Origin: Nitrospirillum viridazoti | GTDB lineage: Bacteria; Pseudomonadota; Alphaproteobacteria; Azospirillales; Azospirillaceae | Length of the DNA stretch: 64,000 nt | NCBI RefSeq assembly: GCF_007827975.1 | Contig: NZ_VITT01000036.1 | Strand: one strand, 5' to 3' | Part shown: piece after piece, positions 50,408 to 58,048 of the stretch | Layout: each line of letters starts with the position of its first letter | How positions within the stretch are numbered: position 1 is the stretch's first letter | Position numbers and translations under genes: made by a program | Notes under the pieces: generated by a model | Seen by the model: the letters and a program-made list of their open reading frames with translations, nothing else | What the model was told of the DNA's origin: nothing | Database searches by the model: none

Positions 50408-50877
50408 TGGATCTCTACACCCTGGTGAAGGTGGCCCACATCATCGGCGCCGCCGTGCTGTTCGGCACCGGCGCCGGCATCGCCTTCTTCATGCTGATGG
50501 CCCACCGTACGCGCGACCCCACCCTGGTCGCCCACACCGCCCAATTCGTGGTGGTGGCCGACACGATCTTCACGGCATCCGCCGTGGTGGCGCAGCCGAT
50601 GACCGGCGGCACGCTGGCCCATCTGGCCGGATTCCCGATGTTCAGCGGCTGGATCGGGCTCAGCCTGATCCTGTACGGCGTCACCGGCGCCTTCTGGCTG
50701 CCGGTAGTGTGGATGCAAATTCGCTTGCGCGACCTGGCGCGGGCGGCGGTGCGCGCGGGCCAGCCCCTGCCGCCCGCCTACTTCCGCCTGTTCCGGGTCT
50801 GGTTCGTCTTCGGCTTTCCTGCCTTCTTCGCCATGCTGGGCATCATCTGGCTGATGGTGACCAAGCCCGCCTTCTGA
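50407..50877 (+). CDS. DUF2269 family integral membrane protein
   Basis: The 156-residue protein has four hydrophobic helices and the family start LYTLVKVAHIIGAAVLFGTGAGIAFFMLMAHRT, with a conserved His in the first helix. DUF2269 members often sit next to SDR/DoxX-like genes; their function is unknown and a haem- or quinone-linked redox role has not been shown. The start overlaps the SDR gene stop, indicating translational coupling. Confidence 0.82.
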   Translation: MDLYTLVKVAHIIGAAVLFGTGAGIAFFMLMAHRTRDPTLVAHTAQFVVVADTIFTASAVVAQPMTGGTLAHLAGFPMFSGWIGLSLILYGVTGAFWLPVVWMQIRLRDLARAAVRAGQPLPPAYFRLFRVWFVFGFPAFFAMLGIIWLMVTKPAF

Positions 50878-50899
50878 CCCGCGCCCAAAGGACTCCTTT

Positions 50900-51196
50900 A
50901 TGATCGCCCAGCTGATCCGCCTGGAAGTCGCCCCGGAATTGCGGGAGCAGGCGTTGGCCTTGCAACAGGTCAACGTCGAGCAGACGCGGCTTGAGCCGGG
51001 CTGCCGCCGCTTCGACTTCGCGGCGGCCAAGGACGAACCCGGCGTCTACTATGTGTGGGAGGTGTTCGACGACCAGGCCGCCCTGGACGCCCACTACGCC
51101 GGCGCCTATTTCCAGGCTTGGCGCACCTGGATGCTGGCCCAGGAGGAAGGCAAGGTCGTCCGCACCCGCTTCCCCATCGATCCGCTTTGGCTCTGA
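50900..51196 (+). CDS. antibiotic biosynthesis monooxygenase (ABM) domain protein
   Basis: The 98-residue ferredoxin-like barrel protein carries the ABM pattern: MIAQLIRLEVAPELREQALALQQ, then EPGCRRFDFAAAKDEPGVYYVWEVFDDQAALDAHYAGAYFQAW. Family members include cofactor-free quinol monooxygenases such as YgiN. It is the last gene of the plus-strand cluster, 22 bp after DUF2269, and abuts a convergent pseudouridine synthase gene (4 bp). Confidence 0.82.
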   Translation: MIAQLIRLEVAPELREQALALQQVNVEQTRLEPGCRRFDFAAAKDEPGVYYVWEVFDDQAALDAHYAGAYFQAWRTWMLAQEEGKVVRTRFPIDPLWL

Positions 51197-51200
51197 GGCT

Positions 51201-51899
51201 TTACTCCCCCGTCCAGCCGCAGCGTTTCAGCGCCGCGCGCAGGTGGGCGGGCACTGGGGCCTCAGCACCCACCGGGTCGCGGCTGGGATAAAGCGGCAGC
51301 AGGATGCCGCGGGAATGCAGATGCAGCGGCTGGCCGGCGGGTCCGCCATAGGCCGGGTCGCCCAGCAAAGGGCAGCCGACATGGGCCATGTGCACGCGGA
51401 TCTGATGGGTGCGGCCGGTGCGGGGGTATAGCTCAACCCAGGTGATGGGGCCGTCCGGCGTCTCCCCCCGGCCGCGCACCCGATAATCGGTGACGCTGGC
51501 CTGGCTCTCGGGCGTGCCGTCGGGTACCACCTCCATCTTCCAGCCGTTCTTGTTGGTGCGCTTGAACAGGCTGGCCTCGATATGGCCCTCCTCCGCCGGC
51601 GGCGACCCCGCCACCACCGCCCAATAGGTCTTGGACACACGCCCTTCCTGGAACAGCTTGCCCAACTTGCGCAGCGCCTTGGGATGGCGGCCCAGGATCA
51701 GGCAGCCACTGGTGTCGCGATCCAGGCGATGGGCCAGGGTGGGTGCCCGCGGCAGGCCGAAGCGCAGGGCGTCGAAATGGCGTTCCAGGTTGTCGCCGCC
51801 GCCGGGGCCGGCGTGTACGGGCAGGCCGGCCGGCTTGTCGATGATCAGCATCAGCGCGTCGCGGTACAGCACGCGGGCCTGGATGTCTTCTGGCTTCAT
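51201..51899 (-). CDS. RluA-family RNA pseudouridine synthase
   Basis: The 232-residue protein has the catalytic motif AHRLDRDTSGCLILGR (about residues 57-72; Asp of HRLDRDTSG), YRDALMLIIDKPAGLPVHAGPG at the start, and RTGRTHQIRVHMAHVGCPLLGDPAYGG. It lacks an S4 domain and so is of the short RluA/RluE-like class; the target uridine (tRNA or rRNA) cannot be told. The ATG at 51899 has GAAGGA upstream; a TTG at 51917 would add six residues. Confidence 0.9.
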   Translation of the reverse strand: MKPEDIQARVLYRDALMLIIDKPAGLPVHAGPGGGDNLERHFDALRFGLPRAPTLAHRLDRDTSGCLILGRHPKALRKLGKLFQEGRVSKTYWAVVAGSPPAEEGHIEASLFKRTNKNGWKMEVVPDGTPESQASVTDYRVRGRGETPDGPITWVELYPRTGRTHQIRVHMAHVGCPLLGDPAYGGPAGQPLHLHSRGILLPLYPSRDPVGAEAPVPAHLRAALKRCGWTGE

Positions 51900-51970
51900 G
51901 GCGATGGGGTCCTTCAAGGCGCGCGCTGCGCGCCCCCAGGCCTTACCCCGTCAGGACCCGCCAATCAAGG

Positions 51971-53095
51971 TCAGGGGTCGCGCGCCGGGCCCGCCGCCAC
52001 CTGCTGCACCATGGCGCGGCCGGCGCCCAGGGGGACAGGACCCAGCGGAGAAACCGTGGCGCCCAGCATGCTGCCCAGGACCGGGGCGGCGGCCGGCTGG
52101 CGGTTCAGGCCGTGGTGGATGGCGATGTCCAGCACCCAGCTGAGATAGGTGTCGATCATGCCGCCGACATGGAAGGCCGGGCAGCCAGTGAACAGTCGGT
52201 CGTGGCCGGTGGTCATGGGGGTGATGCCGTCCAGCCGCAGGTCCAGGCGCCGGTCCGCCCCCTCGCCCACCAGGCGGAAGGGCGAACCCTCATGCGTGGT
52301 GGGGTTTACCGCGGAATCGCCGTGGGGATGCAGGTGGGCCGCCTCCAGGAAGGTGACGATCATGCCCAGACTGCCCGAGGCCAGGGTGGCGATCTCCTTG
52401 CGTGAGCGCCACAGCATGGCGCGCCATTCCGCCGGCGGCAGGTCCACACCCAGGTAATAGGCGGCCTCCACCAGGCTCCAGCACACATGCAGGGCGGTGT
52501 TGCTGCCGGTCTTGGCGATGCTCAGCACCGAATGGTCGGCGCGGCGGTACAGCGCGGACCCGGCAAAAAAGCGGCGGGCGGCGCGGGCCATGCGGCCGAA
52601 GGGACAGGCGATGGGGGCCTCGGGCGCGCCACGCGCCTCCAAATCGGCGATCCAATCGTCCAGTTCCTTGTTCAGGCCCAGGCAGCCGGCGGTGCGCAGC
52701 AGGCCGAAACGATGATGCGCGCTCATCCATGTGGGCAGCGCGGCGAAGGGACCGGAACCGGTGTCCTTCATCCGCTCCATGGCGCGGGCCAGGGGACGGC
52801 GGAAGTCACGGAACAGGAAGACCAGGTGCATATTGCCCTTCAGCCGGTCGACATTGTCGCTGCTGAGGGGCAGGTCAGCATGGGCGCGGGCCAGGTAGGC
52901 GTCCAACGCGTCCGGGTCGCCGGCCATGTCCATCATCTCCAGCACAGGCGTCACCGCCAGGCGCTGAATGCCGGCGGCGGCGTGCGCCTCCTGGTACGCC
53001 CGGGCGAAGGAGCCGGTGTGCGCCTCCGTCTCCAGCCCAAGGCCGCTGGACACGGGGTCGGTCGAGTTCAGGCCGGAAACAACGCCACCATCCAT
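51971..53095 (-). CDS. uncharacterised 374-residue protein
   Basis: I do not recognise this protein. It is His- and Arg-rich, with no clear signal peptide or membrane helix, and appears alpha-helical. Notable segments are FLFRDFRRPLARAMERM, a Cys pair in RTAGCLGLNKELDDWIADLEARGAPEAPIACPFGRMARAARRF (about residues 135-177), VCWSLVEAAYYLGVDLPPAEWRAMLWRSRKEIATL, TFLEAAHLHPHGDSAVNPTTHEGSPFRLV and GGMIDTYLSWVLDIAIHHGL. Codon use looks like that of its neighbours. The ATG at 53095 is tentative. It lies downstream of the acylase gene with a 207-bp gap. Confidence 0.6.
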   Translation of the reverse strand: MDGGVVSGLNSTDPVSSGLGLETEAHTGSFARAYQEAHAAAGIQRLAVTPVLEMMDMAGDPDALDAYLARAHADLPLSSDNVDRLKGNMHLVFLFRDFRRPLARAMERMKDTGSGPFAALPTWMSAHHRFGLLRTAGCLGLNKELDDWIADLEARGAPEAPIACPFGRMARAARRFFAGSALYRRADHSVLSIAKTGSNTALHVCWSLVEAAYYLGVDLPPAEWRAMLWRSRKEIATLASGSLGMIVTFLEAAHLHPHGDSAVNPTTHEGSPFRLVGEGADRRLDLRLDGITPMTTGHDRLFTGCPAFHVGGMIDTYLSWVLDIAIHHGLNRQPAAAPVLGSMLGATVSPLGPVPLGAGRAMVQQVAAGPARDP

Positions 53096-53172
53096 GATGC
53101 AGGCACCCCGCAAATGAAGCCGGGGTGTCCTAAGCACGGGGTGGGCCACGCATCGATCGCAGCAAAATCAAT

Positions 53173-53252
53173 GCATTAATGCGTCATGGGCAAATTTGAT
53201 GAGAGTTAATTCTGGTAAATCCTGCCGCCTTCCTTGCGAAAAGCAGGCAGGA
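53173..53252. repeat. palindrome and hairpin upstream of the unknown gene
   Basis: The 53096-53302 gap, which is AT-richer than its surroundings, contains the 10-bp palindrome GCATTAATGC (53173-53182). It also holds a 7-bp stem TCCTGCC (53220-53226) / GGCAGGA (53246-53252); on the minus strand this is followed by TTTACC. The second may be a weak terminator for the acylase gene, the first an operator for the unknown gene. No further gene is seen. Confidence 0.45.
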
Positions 53253-53302
53253 ATTGCCGAATGCATGATCGCACTGACAGCAGCGCAATCACGCATTTCG
53301 CG

Positions 53303-55732
53303 TCAGGGCGTCAGCGCACCCTTGGCGGGCTCAAGCGTCATGCGCCAGCGGGTGGCACCGGGCAGCAGCGGCGTCGCGCGGCCTTGCACCCAGTCCTCAT
53401 GCCCCTTGTTGTAATAGGGGGAACGGGGGTGGCCGCTCTGGCCCGTGGGCATGTGGAACAGGCCGGTGTCCTCATGCCCCGGCGACACCACCAGGCGTTC
53501 GGAAGCCCCGAAGCTGGGGGCGGTCACGCGCGGCTGGTACAGGTCGCCGGCCACCGGCTCCCCCGGCGGGTCGAGATAGGGGCTGAGCAGCGGCTGGATG
53601 TTCGAGATGGGGTGGCGGATGGCAAGGCGGTTACGGTCGCCCCAGGTGAAATGGGCGATGTCGCCGCCGTTCTGCGCGATACGCTCGCGCACGTCCTTCA
53701 ACGCGGCGTCGATCAGGGCGTCCCAGCTCTTGTAACCCGGGGGCACCAGGCCGGCAGGCCGGGCGGTCAGCAGGCGGCGCGCCGGCCCTTCGGCCTGGTG
53801 GCTGATCAGGTCGTTGGCGTGATCGCCGGCGGGCCCCGCCAGCGGGGCGGTGTAGGCCTGGTACAGGCGATCGACCAGAGCGCTACGGAAGGTGCGCACC
53901 AGGCGGTAGCCGACGGACGGGATGGCGGCGCGGCCGCCCCAGCTTTCCACCGGCGCCACCAGGTTGGCCAGCGCCTGGTCGCTCGCCCGTTCGCCCAGGG
54001 CCTGCAACATCAGGCGCTGCCAGAAATCCAGCATGGGCGCGCGGTCGTCCAACTGGATGGCCAGCAGGTCCTTTTCCGTGAAGGTATCCTTGGCCAGCAG
54101 ATCGTCGCGGATCTGGCCGGCGCGGCTGCCCAGGGCGTAGTCGCCGAAGCCCAGCTTGGCCAGCGCGTCGCCGCCCACCACCCGGGTGTTGGCGGTCCAC
54201 AGGCGGCCATTCTGGGGATTGGCGATGACCGGCACCTCCGCCGGGGACAGATAACCGTTCCAACCGGCCTTGCCGTCGGCCCAACTGGTCGGCAAGGTGC
54301 CGTCGTGGCCGAAGCGGCGGGGCACCAGGCCCACCACGGTCCAGGCCAGGTTGCCCTTGGTGTCGACCACCATCATGTTCTCGTTGGGAATGGGCAGGCG
54401 GTGGGCGATGGCCACCGCCTCCTCCACCGAGCCCGCCTGCTCCAGGGCGGCGCCCGCGGTCATCACCTCCGCGCCTACGTCATGCGCCACCCAGCGATAG
54501 GCCAGCTTGTGCCCCTGCGCGTCGGTGCCGATCACCGGGCCCCAGTCGCTGTCCTCGATGGTGATGCTGGGGCAGGTCGGTGCGGGGCACAGCACCTGCC
54601 GGTGCTTTTCCAGGGTCTTGGGGCCGTCCGGCGTCTTATAGCGATCGGGATCGCCATCCACCGGTTCCAGGATGACCACGTCGCCGGTGTCGACATAGGC
54701 GTCGGTGTAGCCCCAGGCCACGTGCCTGTTGCTGCCCACCACCAGCAGCGGGTTGCCCGGCAGGGTGACGCCGACCAGGTCCAGAGTGGGCGTGTCGGAC
54801 CCGGCGGGCTTCACCACCATCCGGGCGCGGTACCAGGTGTTGGGCGTCCGCAGGCCCAGATGCATGTCGTTGGCCACCATGGCAGCGCCGGTGCCGGTCA
54901 GGGCGCCGCTGACCGCCCAGTTGTTGCTGCCGCGGATCATCGCCTCGTTGTCGGGGGCCCCGTCCTGCCGCGGCACTGCCTGGCCCATCTTGATGGCGGG
55001 GGTGTAGCTGGCCGGCATCGGCGGCTCGGGCAGGGTGCTGCCGTCCAGCGGCGCGTCCAGTTCCGTTCCCTTGGGATACAGGAAGTTGGCCATGAGGGGG
55101 CCCAACTGGTCCATGGCCAGCTCCAGGCGGCGCTCATCCCATCCATCGGAGGACTGCAGGTCGAAATACATGGCGTCCACCACCAGCAGCGTGTCCTCCA
55201 GGCTCCAAGGCTGGGGGTGCTGGCGCAGCAGCGCGTACTCGAAGGGGGCGGCCTTCAAGCCATCCAGCCCGGCGTTCACGCCGGCGGTGTAGGCCGCCAG
55301 CATGGCGCGCTGCTCGGGACTGGAGCGTTCCACAGCGGCATGGGCGCGGTCGCGGAACCGGTGCACGCGGCGCGGCGTGTCGAACTTGGCGGCCAGCGGG
55401 CCGAACAGGCTCGACAATTCGCCGGCGGCGCTGCGGCGCATCAAATCCATCTGGAAATAGCGCTCCTGGGCGTGCAGGAAGCCCAGGCCGTACATCAGGC
55501 TGACGCGGTCGGGGCCCGTCAGGGTGGGCACGCCGTTCTCATCCCGCTCCACCGTCACCGGGCCGCTCAGGCCGGGGATGGTGGCGGTGCCCTCCAGCTG
55601 CGGCAGGCTGGCGTTCAGGCTCCATGCCACCCAGCCGCCCAGCCCCGCGACCCCGACCACCACCACGCCAGCGATCCCGCCCAGCCATGCCAGAACCCGG
55701 CGCCCGGTGCGGCGGTCGGTCTTCGCTTCCAT
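53303..55732 (-). CDS. penicillin acylase family Ntn-hydrolase (possible AHL acylase)
   Basis: The 809-residue precursor has an N-terminal membrane segment (LAWLGGIAGVVVVGVAGLGGWVAW, about residues 14-37). An alpha-subunit part (GVPTLTGPDRVSLMYGLGFLHAQERYFQMDLMRR) follows, then the autoprocessing site with nucleophile Ser269 in MIRGSNNWAVSG and a long beta-subunit (NRHVAWGYTDAYVDTGDV). Homologues hydrolyse penicillins or acyl-homoserine lactones; the substrate here is unknown. The ATG at 55732 is preferred on ribosome-binding-site spacing; an upstream ATG at 55744 adds four residues. Confidence 0.88.
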   Translation of the reverse strand: MEAKTDRRTGRRVLAWLGGIAGVVVVGVAGLGGWVAWSLNASLPQLEGTATIPGLSGPVTVERDENGVPTLTGPDRVSLMYGLGFLHAQERYFQMDLMRRSAAGELSSLFGPLAAKFDTPRRVHRFRDRAHAAVERSSPEQRAMLAAYTAGVNAGLDGLKAAPFEYALLRQHPQPWSLEDTLLVVDAMYFDLQSSDGWDERRLELAMDQLGPLMANFLYPKGTELDAPLDGSTLPEPPMPASYTPAIKMGQAVPRQDGAPDNEAMIRGSNNWAVSGALTGTGAAMVANDMHLGLRTPNTWYRARMVVKPAGSDTPTLDLVGVTLPGNPLLVVGSNRHVAWGYTDAYVDTGDVVILEPVDGDPDRYKTPDGPKTLEKHRQVLCPAPTCPSITIEDSDWGPVIGTDAQGHKLAYRWVAHDVGAEVMTAGAALEQAGSVEEAVAIAHRLPIPNENMMVVDTKGNLAWTVVGLVPRRFGHDGTLPTSWADGKAGWNGYLSPAEVPVIANPQNGRLWTANTRVVGGDALAKLGFGDYALGSRAGQIRDDLLAKDTFTEKDLLAIQLDDRAPMLDFWQRLMLQALGERASDQALANLVAPVESWGGRAAIPSVGYRLVRTFRSALVDRLYQAYTAPLAGPAGDHANDLISHQAEGPARRLLTARPAGLVPPGYKSWDALIDAALKDVRERIAQNGGDIAHFTWGDRNRLAIRHPISNIQPLLSPYLDPPGEPVAGDLYQPRVTAPSFGASERLVVSPGHEDTGLFHMPTGQSGHPRSPYYNKGHEDWVQGRATPLLPGATRWRMTLEPAKGALTP

Positions 55733-55750
55733 TCCTGTCCCCATGCCTCA

Positions 55751-55800
55751 GGCCCTGTTCTCGATGCAGGGCCGCTGAGGCCCGCCGCACTGGCGGCGGG
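55751..55800. repeat. two adjacent perfect stem-loops between ubiH-like and acylase genes
   Basis: GGCCCTG (55751-55757) pairs with CAGGGCC (55767-55773), and CCCGCCGC (55781-55788) with GCGGCGGG (55793-55800) around a 4-nt loop. They fill the leader of the acylase gene. No T-runs follow. Confidence 0.55.
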
Positions 55801-55854
55801 GCATTCTCGTCCAATGTGTCCGCCGATGGCAACAAGTCCAACGGCGTCGCGGGT

Positions 55855-57120
55855 TTACAGCGGCTCCCCCCGCACCAGGCGCGGCAGTTCGCCGACGATG
55901 CCCATGGCGTGGCGCATGAACAGCTTCTTCAGCGGCATCAGGGGGGCGGAGTTGACGGCCGCCAGGCCCAGGCCGCGCGCCACCTTCAAGGGGGCTATGT
56001 CGTTGGAGAACAGGCGGGTCAGGCCGTCGGTCACGCCCAGCAGGCTGACATTGTCGAAGCGGCGCCAGCGCTGGTAGCGCTCCAGCGTGGCCGCACTGCC
56101 GACGTCCAGGCCCAGGCGCCAGGCGTCGACGATCACTTCCGCCAGGGCTGCCAGGTCGCGCAGGCCCATGTTCAGGCCCTGCCCGGCGATGGGGTGCATG
56201 GCATGGATGGTCTCGCTGATCAGCGCCAGGCGGCGATCGATATAGCGCTGGGCGTGCTGCCACGACAGGGGGAAGCTGTAACGCCCGCCGATGGGCCGCA
56301 CCGCCCCCAGCCAGTCGCCGATGCGGGCCTGCAGCTCGGCGGTGAAGGCCGCCTCGTCCAGGCCCATGTAGTGGGGCACGGCCTCGCTCTTGTCCGACCA
56401 GACGATGGAGGTGCGGTTCCCGGTCAGGGGCAGCATGGCGAACGGCCCACTGGGCAGGAACATCTCCACCGCCACGCCGTGGTGTGGAAATTCATGCTCC
56501 ACCGTCACGGCGATGGCCGTCTGGTCATAGCTGCCGCCGACCAGGGCGATGCCGGCGTCCTTGCGGCACAGGCTGCCCCGCCCGTCGGCGCCGACCACCA
56601 GGCGGGCGCGTACGCGGCGGCCGTCCGCCAGGGTGATGGTGGCCATGGCGGCGCCCCCCTTGGCGTTACCACGGTCCAGGGCCGTCACCTCCACCGGCGC
56701 CAAGTGGGTGACGGACGGCAGCTCCGCCAGCCGGGCGAACTGCGCCCGGCGCAGCACGATGTTCTCGACGATGTAGCCGAAGGGCTGGTCGCCCACCTCG
56801 CGGTGGTCGTAATGCAGGAAGGTCGGCCGGTTCTGGTCGGTGACGCGGATGTCCAGGATGGGCCCGGCGTCACCGTTCAGGTGGGCCCACACCCCCGCCC
56901 CCTCCAGGATCTTCTTGCTGCCGTGGGAAATGGCGGTGGTGCGGCCGTCGAAGGTGGCACCCAGCTGGTGGGCCGGGCTGTCGCGGTCAATGCACAGGGT
57001 GCGTACGCCGGCCGTGCCCAGCGCCGCCGCCAGCGACAGGCCGGCCAGGCCGCCGCCCACGATGGCGACGTCAGCGATCAGATCGGTATCGGCGGTGGGC
57101 GCGGGCGCTTCGGTGGACAT
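55855..57120 (-). CDS. UbiH/UbiF/COQ6 family FAD-dependent hydroxylase
   Basis: The 421-residue flavoprotein has the FAD GxGxxG motif DVAIVGGGLAGLSLAAAL (about residues 17-34), the second FAD signature LVVGADGRGSLCRK (about 180-193) and the third, AMHPIAGQGLNMGLRDLAAL (about 309-328). These mark ubiquinone ring hydroxylases that use O2 and NAD(P)H. Which ring position it hydroxylates cannot be told. The ATG at 57120 is chosen over 57189 because the latter adds a Pro-rich stretch that the family lacks. It diverges from the PII gene, as I recall for Azospirillum. Confidence 0.9.
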   Translation of the reverse strand: MSTEAPAPTADTDLIADVAIVGGGLAGLSLAAALGTAGVRTLCIDRDSPAHQLGATFDGRTTAISHGSKKILEGAGVWAHLNGDAGPILDIRVTDQNRPTFLHYDHREVGDQPFGYIVENIVLRRAQFARLAELPSVTHLAPVEVTALDRGNAKGGAAMATITLADGRRVRARLVVGADGRGSLCRKDAGIALVGGSYDQTAIAVTVEHEFPHHGVAVEMFLPSGPFAMLPLTGNRTSIVWSDKSEAVPHYMGLDEAAFTAELQARIGDWLGAVRPIGGRYSFPLSWQHAQRYIDRRLALISETIHAMHPIAGQGLNMGLRDLAALAEVIVDAWRLGLDVGSAATLERYQRWRRFDNVSLLGVTDGLTRLFSNDIAPLKVARGLGLAAVNSAPLMPLKKLFMRHAMGIVGELPRLVRGEPL

Positions 57121-57251
57121 CGGCGATGCCTCAGGGGCAGGGGGTAGGGGCAAGGGATAGGGGGACGCGGGGAACCAGGGGCGCAGCATCGCGAGCCCAC
57201 CGGCGCTTGTCCAGTGCCACGCTCATGCCTGTTAACCAGGCCTGGATTGCC

Positions 57252-57257
57252 TATAAT
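57252..57257 (+). promoter_or_regulatory. perfect -10 hexamer upstream of glnZ
   Basis: TATAAT stands about 260 bp upstream of glnZ, with only a weak -35 (CTGTTA, 17 bp upstream). It could give a basal sigma-70 transcript or be chance. Confidence 0.3.
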
Positions 57258-57413
57258 TTATGCAATTGCCCCCACTTTGTGGGCGGCGAACCGTATTTGG
57301 CATCATCCTTTGGCAGGTTGTGCGTCAAAAAGCGGCGGTGGTACGGCGGATTACCGCCCCGCCGCCTTCTCCGCTCACCCCCTTTCGGGTTAGACGCGAC
57401 AATCTTGTGAATA

Positions 57414-57429
57414 CGGCACGCTTCTTGAA
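57414..57429 (+). promoter_or_regulatory. candidate sigma-54 promoter of glnZ
   Basis: CGGCACGCTTCTTGAA matches the -24/-12 consensus TGGCACGNNNNTTGCW at all but two fixed positions, with exact spacing. The -24 GG is at 57415-57416 and the -12 dinucleotide reads GA instead of GC. It ends 85 bp before the glnZ start. A CCCAC-TTT-GTGGG dyad near 57270 could be part of an enhancer site. NtrC and sigma-54 control of PII genes is established in Azospirillum. Confidence 0.55.
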
Positions 57430-57514
57430 GAACCGGGCGCCCAACAGGGCCCGCCGACCGGCGCCGCCTATCCTACACGGGGTTCTCCGGAGCCCCGGCC
57501 TTCGAGGACTACCG

Positions 57515-57853
57515 ATGAAGCTCGTGGTGGCGGTGTTGAAACCGTTCAAGCTGGATGAAGTGCGTGAGGCCTTGGCGGATATGGGGCATCTGGGCGTGAC
57601 GGTCAGCGAGGTGCGGGGCTGTGGCCGGCAGCAGGGCCGGACGGAGATCTACCGGGGGGCGGAATACGCCATGAACTTCCTGCCCAAGGTGAAGATCGAG
57701 GTGGCGGTGCCCGACGACCAGATGGAAAGCGTGGTGGAGGCGATACAGGCCACGGCCAACACCGGCCGCATCGGCGACGGCAAGATCTTCGTCATGACCA
57801 TCGCCGACGCGGTGCGCATCCGCACGGGCGAGCGGGGCCAGCCCGCCTTATGA
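57515..57853 (+). CDS. glnZ: nitrogen regulatory protein PII, GlnZ/GlnK type
   Basis: This 112-residue PII trimer subunit senses 2-oxoglutarate and ATP/ADP and is uridylylated by GlnD. It has the Tyr51 T-loop site in TEIYRGAEYAMNFLP, the KPFKLDEVREAL start (residues 9-20), the B-loop TGRIGDGKIFV and the C-terminal VRIRTGERG. The second residues MKLVVAVLKP resemble GlnZ rather than GlnB (MKKI). The neighbours (UbiH-type gene upstream, aminotransferase downstream) agree with Azospirillum glnZ. No amtB is adjacent, unlike glnK-amtB operons. Confidence 0.92.
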   Translation: MKLVVAVLKPFKLDEVREALADMGHLGVTVSEVRGCGRQQGRTEIYRGAEYAMNFLPKVKIEVAVPDDQMESVVEAIQATANTGRIGDGKIFVMTIADAVRIRTGERGQPAL

Positions 57854-58048
57854 ATATGCCGTGACGCCCCTGGGACGCCTTGGTCCGCTTTTCATCGAGT
57901 TTCTAAGCATTTAGGGGCAAATCCACGGATTCTAAGGCGCTTTCCGGGCCGGGGTCGGGGACGCCGAAACGCTGTGGGCCTTGTGGGGGCGGGGCCCGGC
58001 GGCTAATATCGGGCCATCTTCCCGATATGTCCGGACACGATTTTTCCC

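Noticed and set aside
57297..57325. A TTTGGCATCATCCTTTGG stretch considered as a sigma-54 promoter for glnZ
   Set aside because: The GG-to-GC distance is two bases off the required spacing; the site at 57414 fits better.
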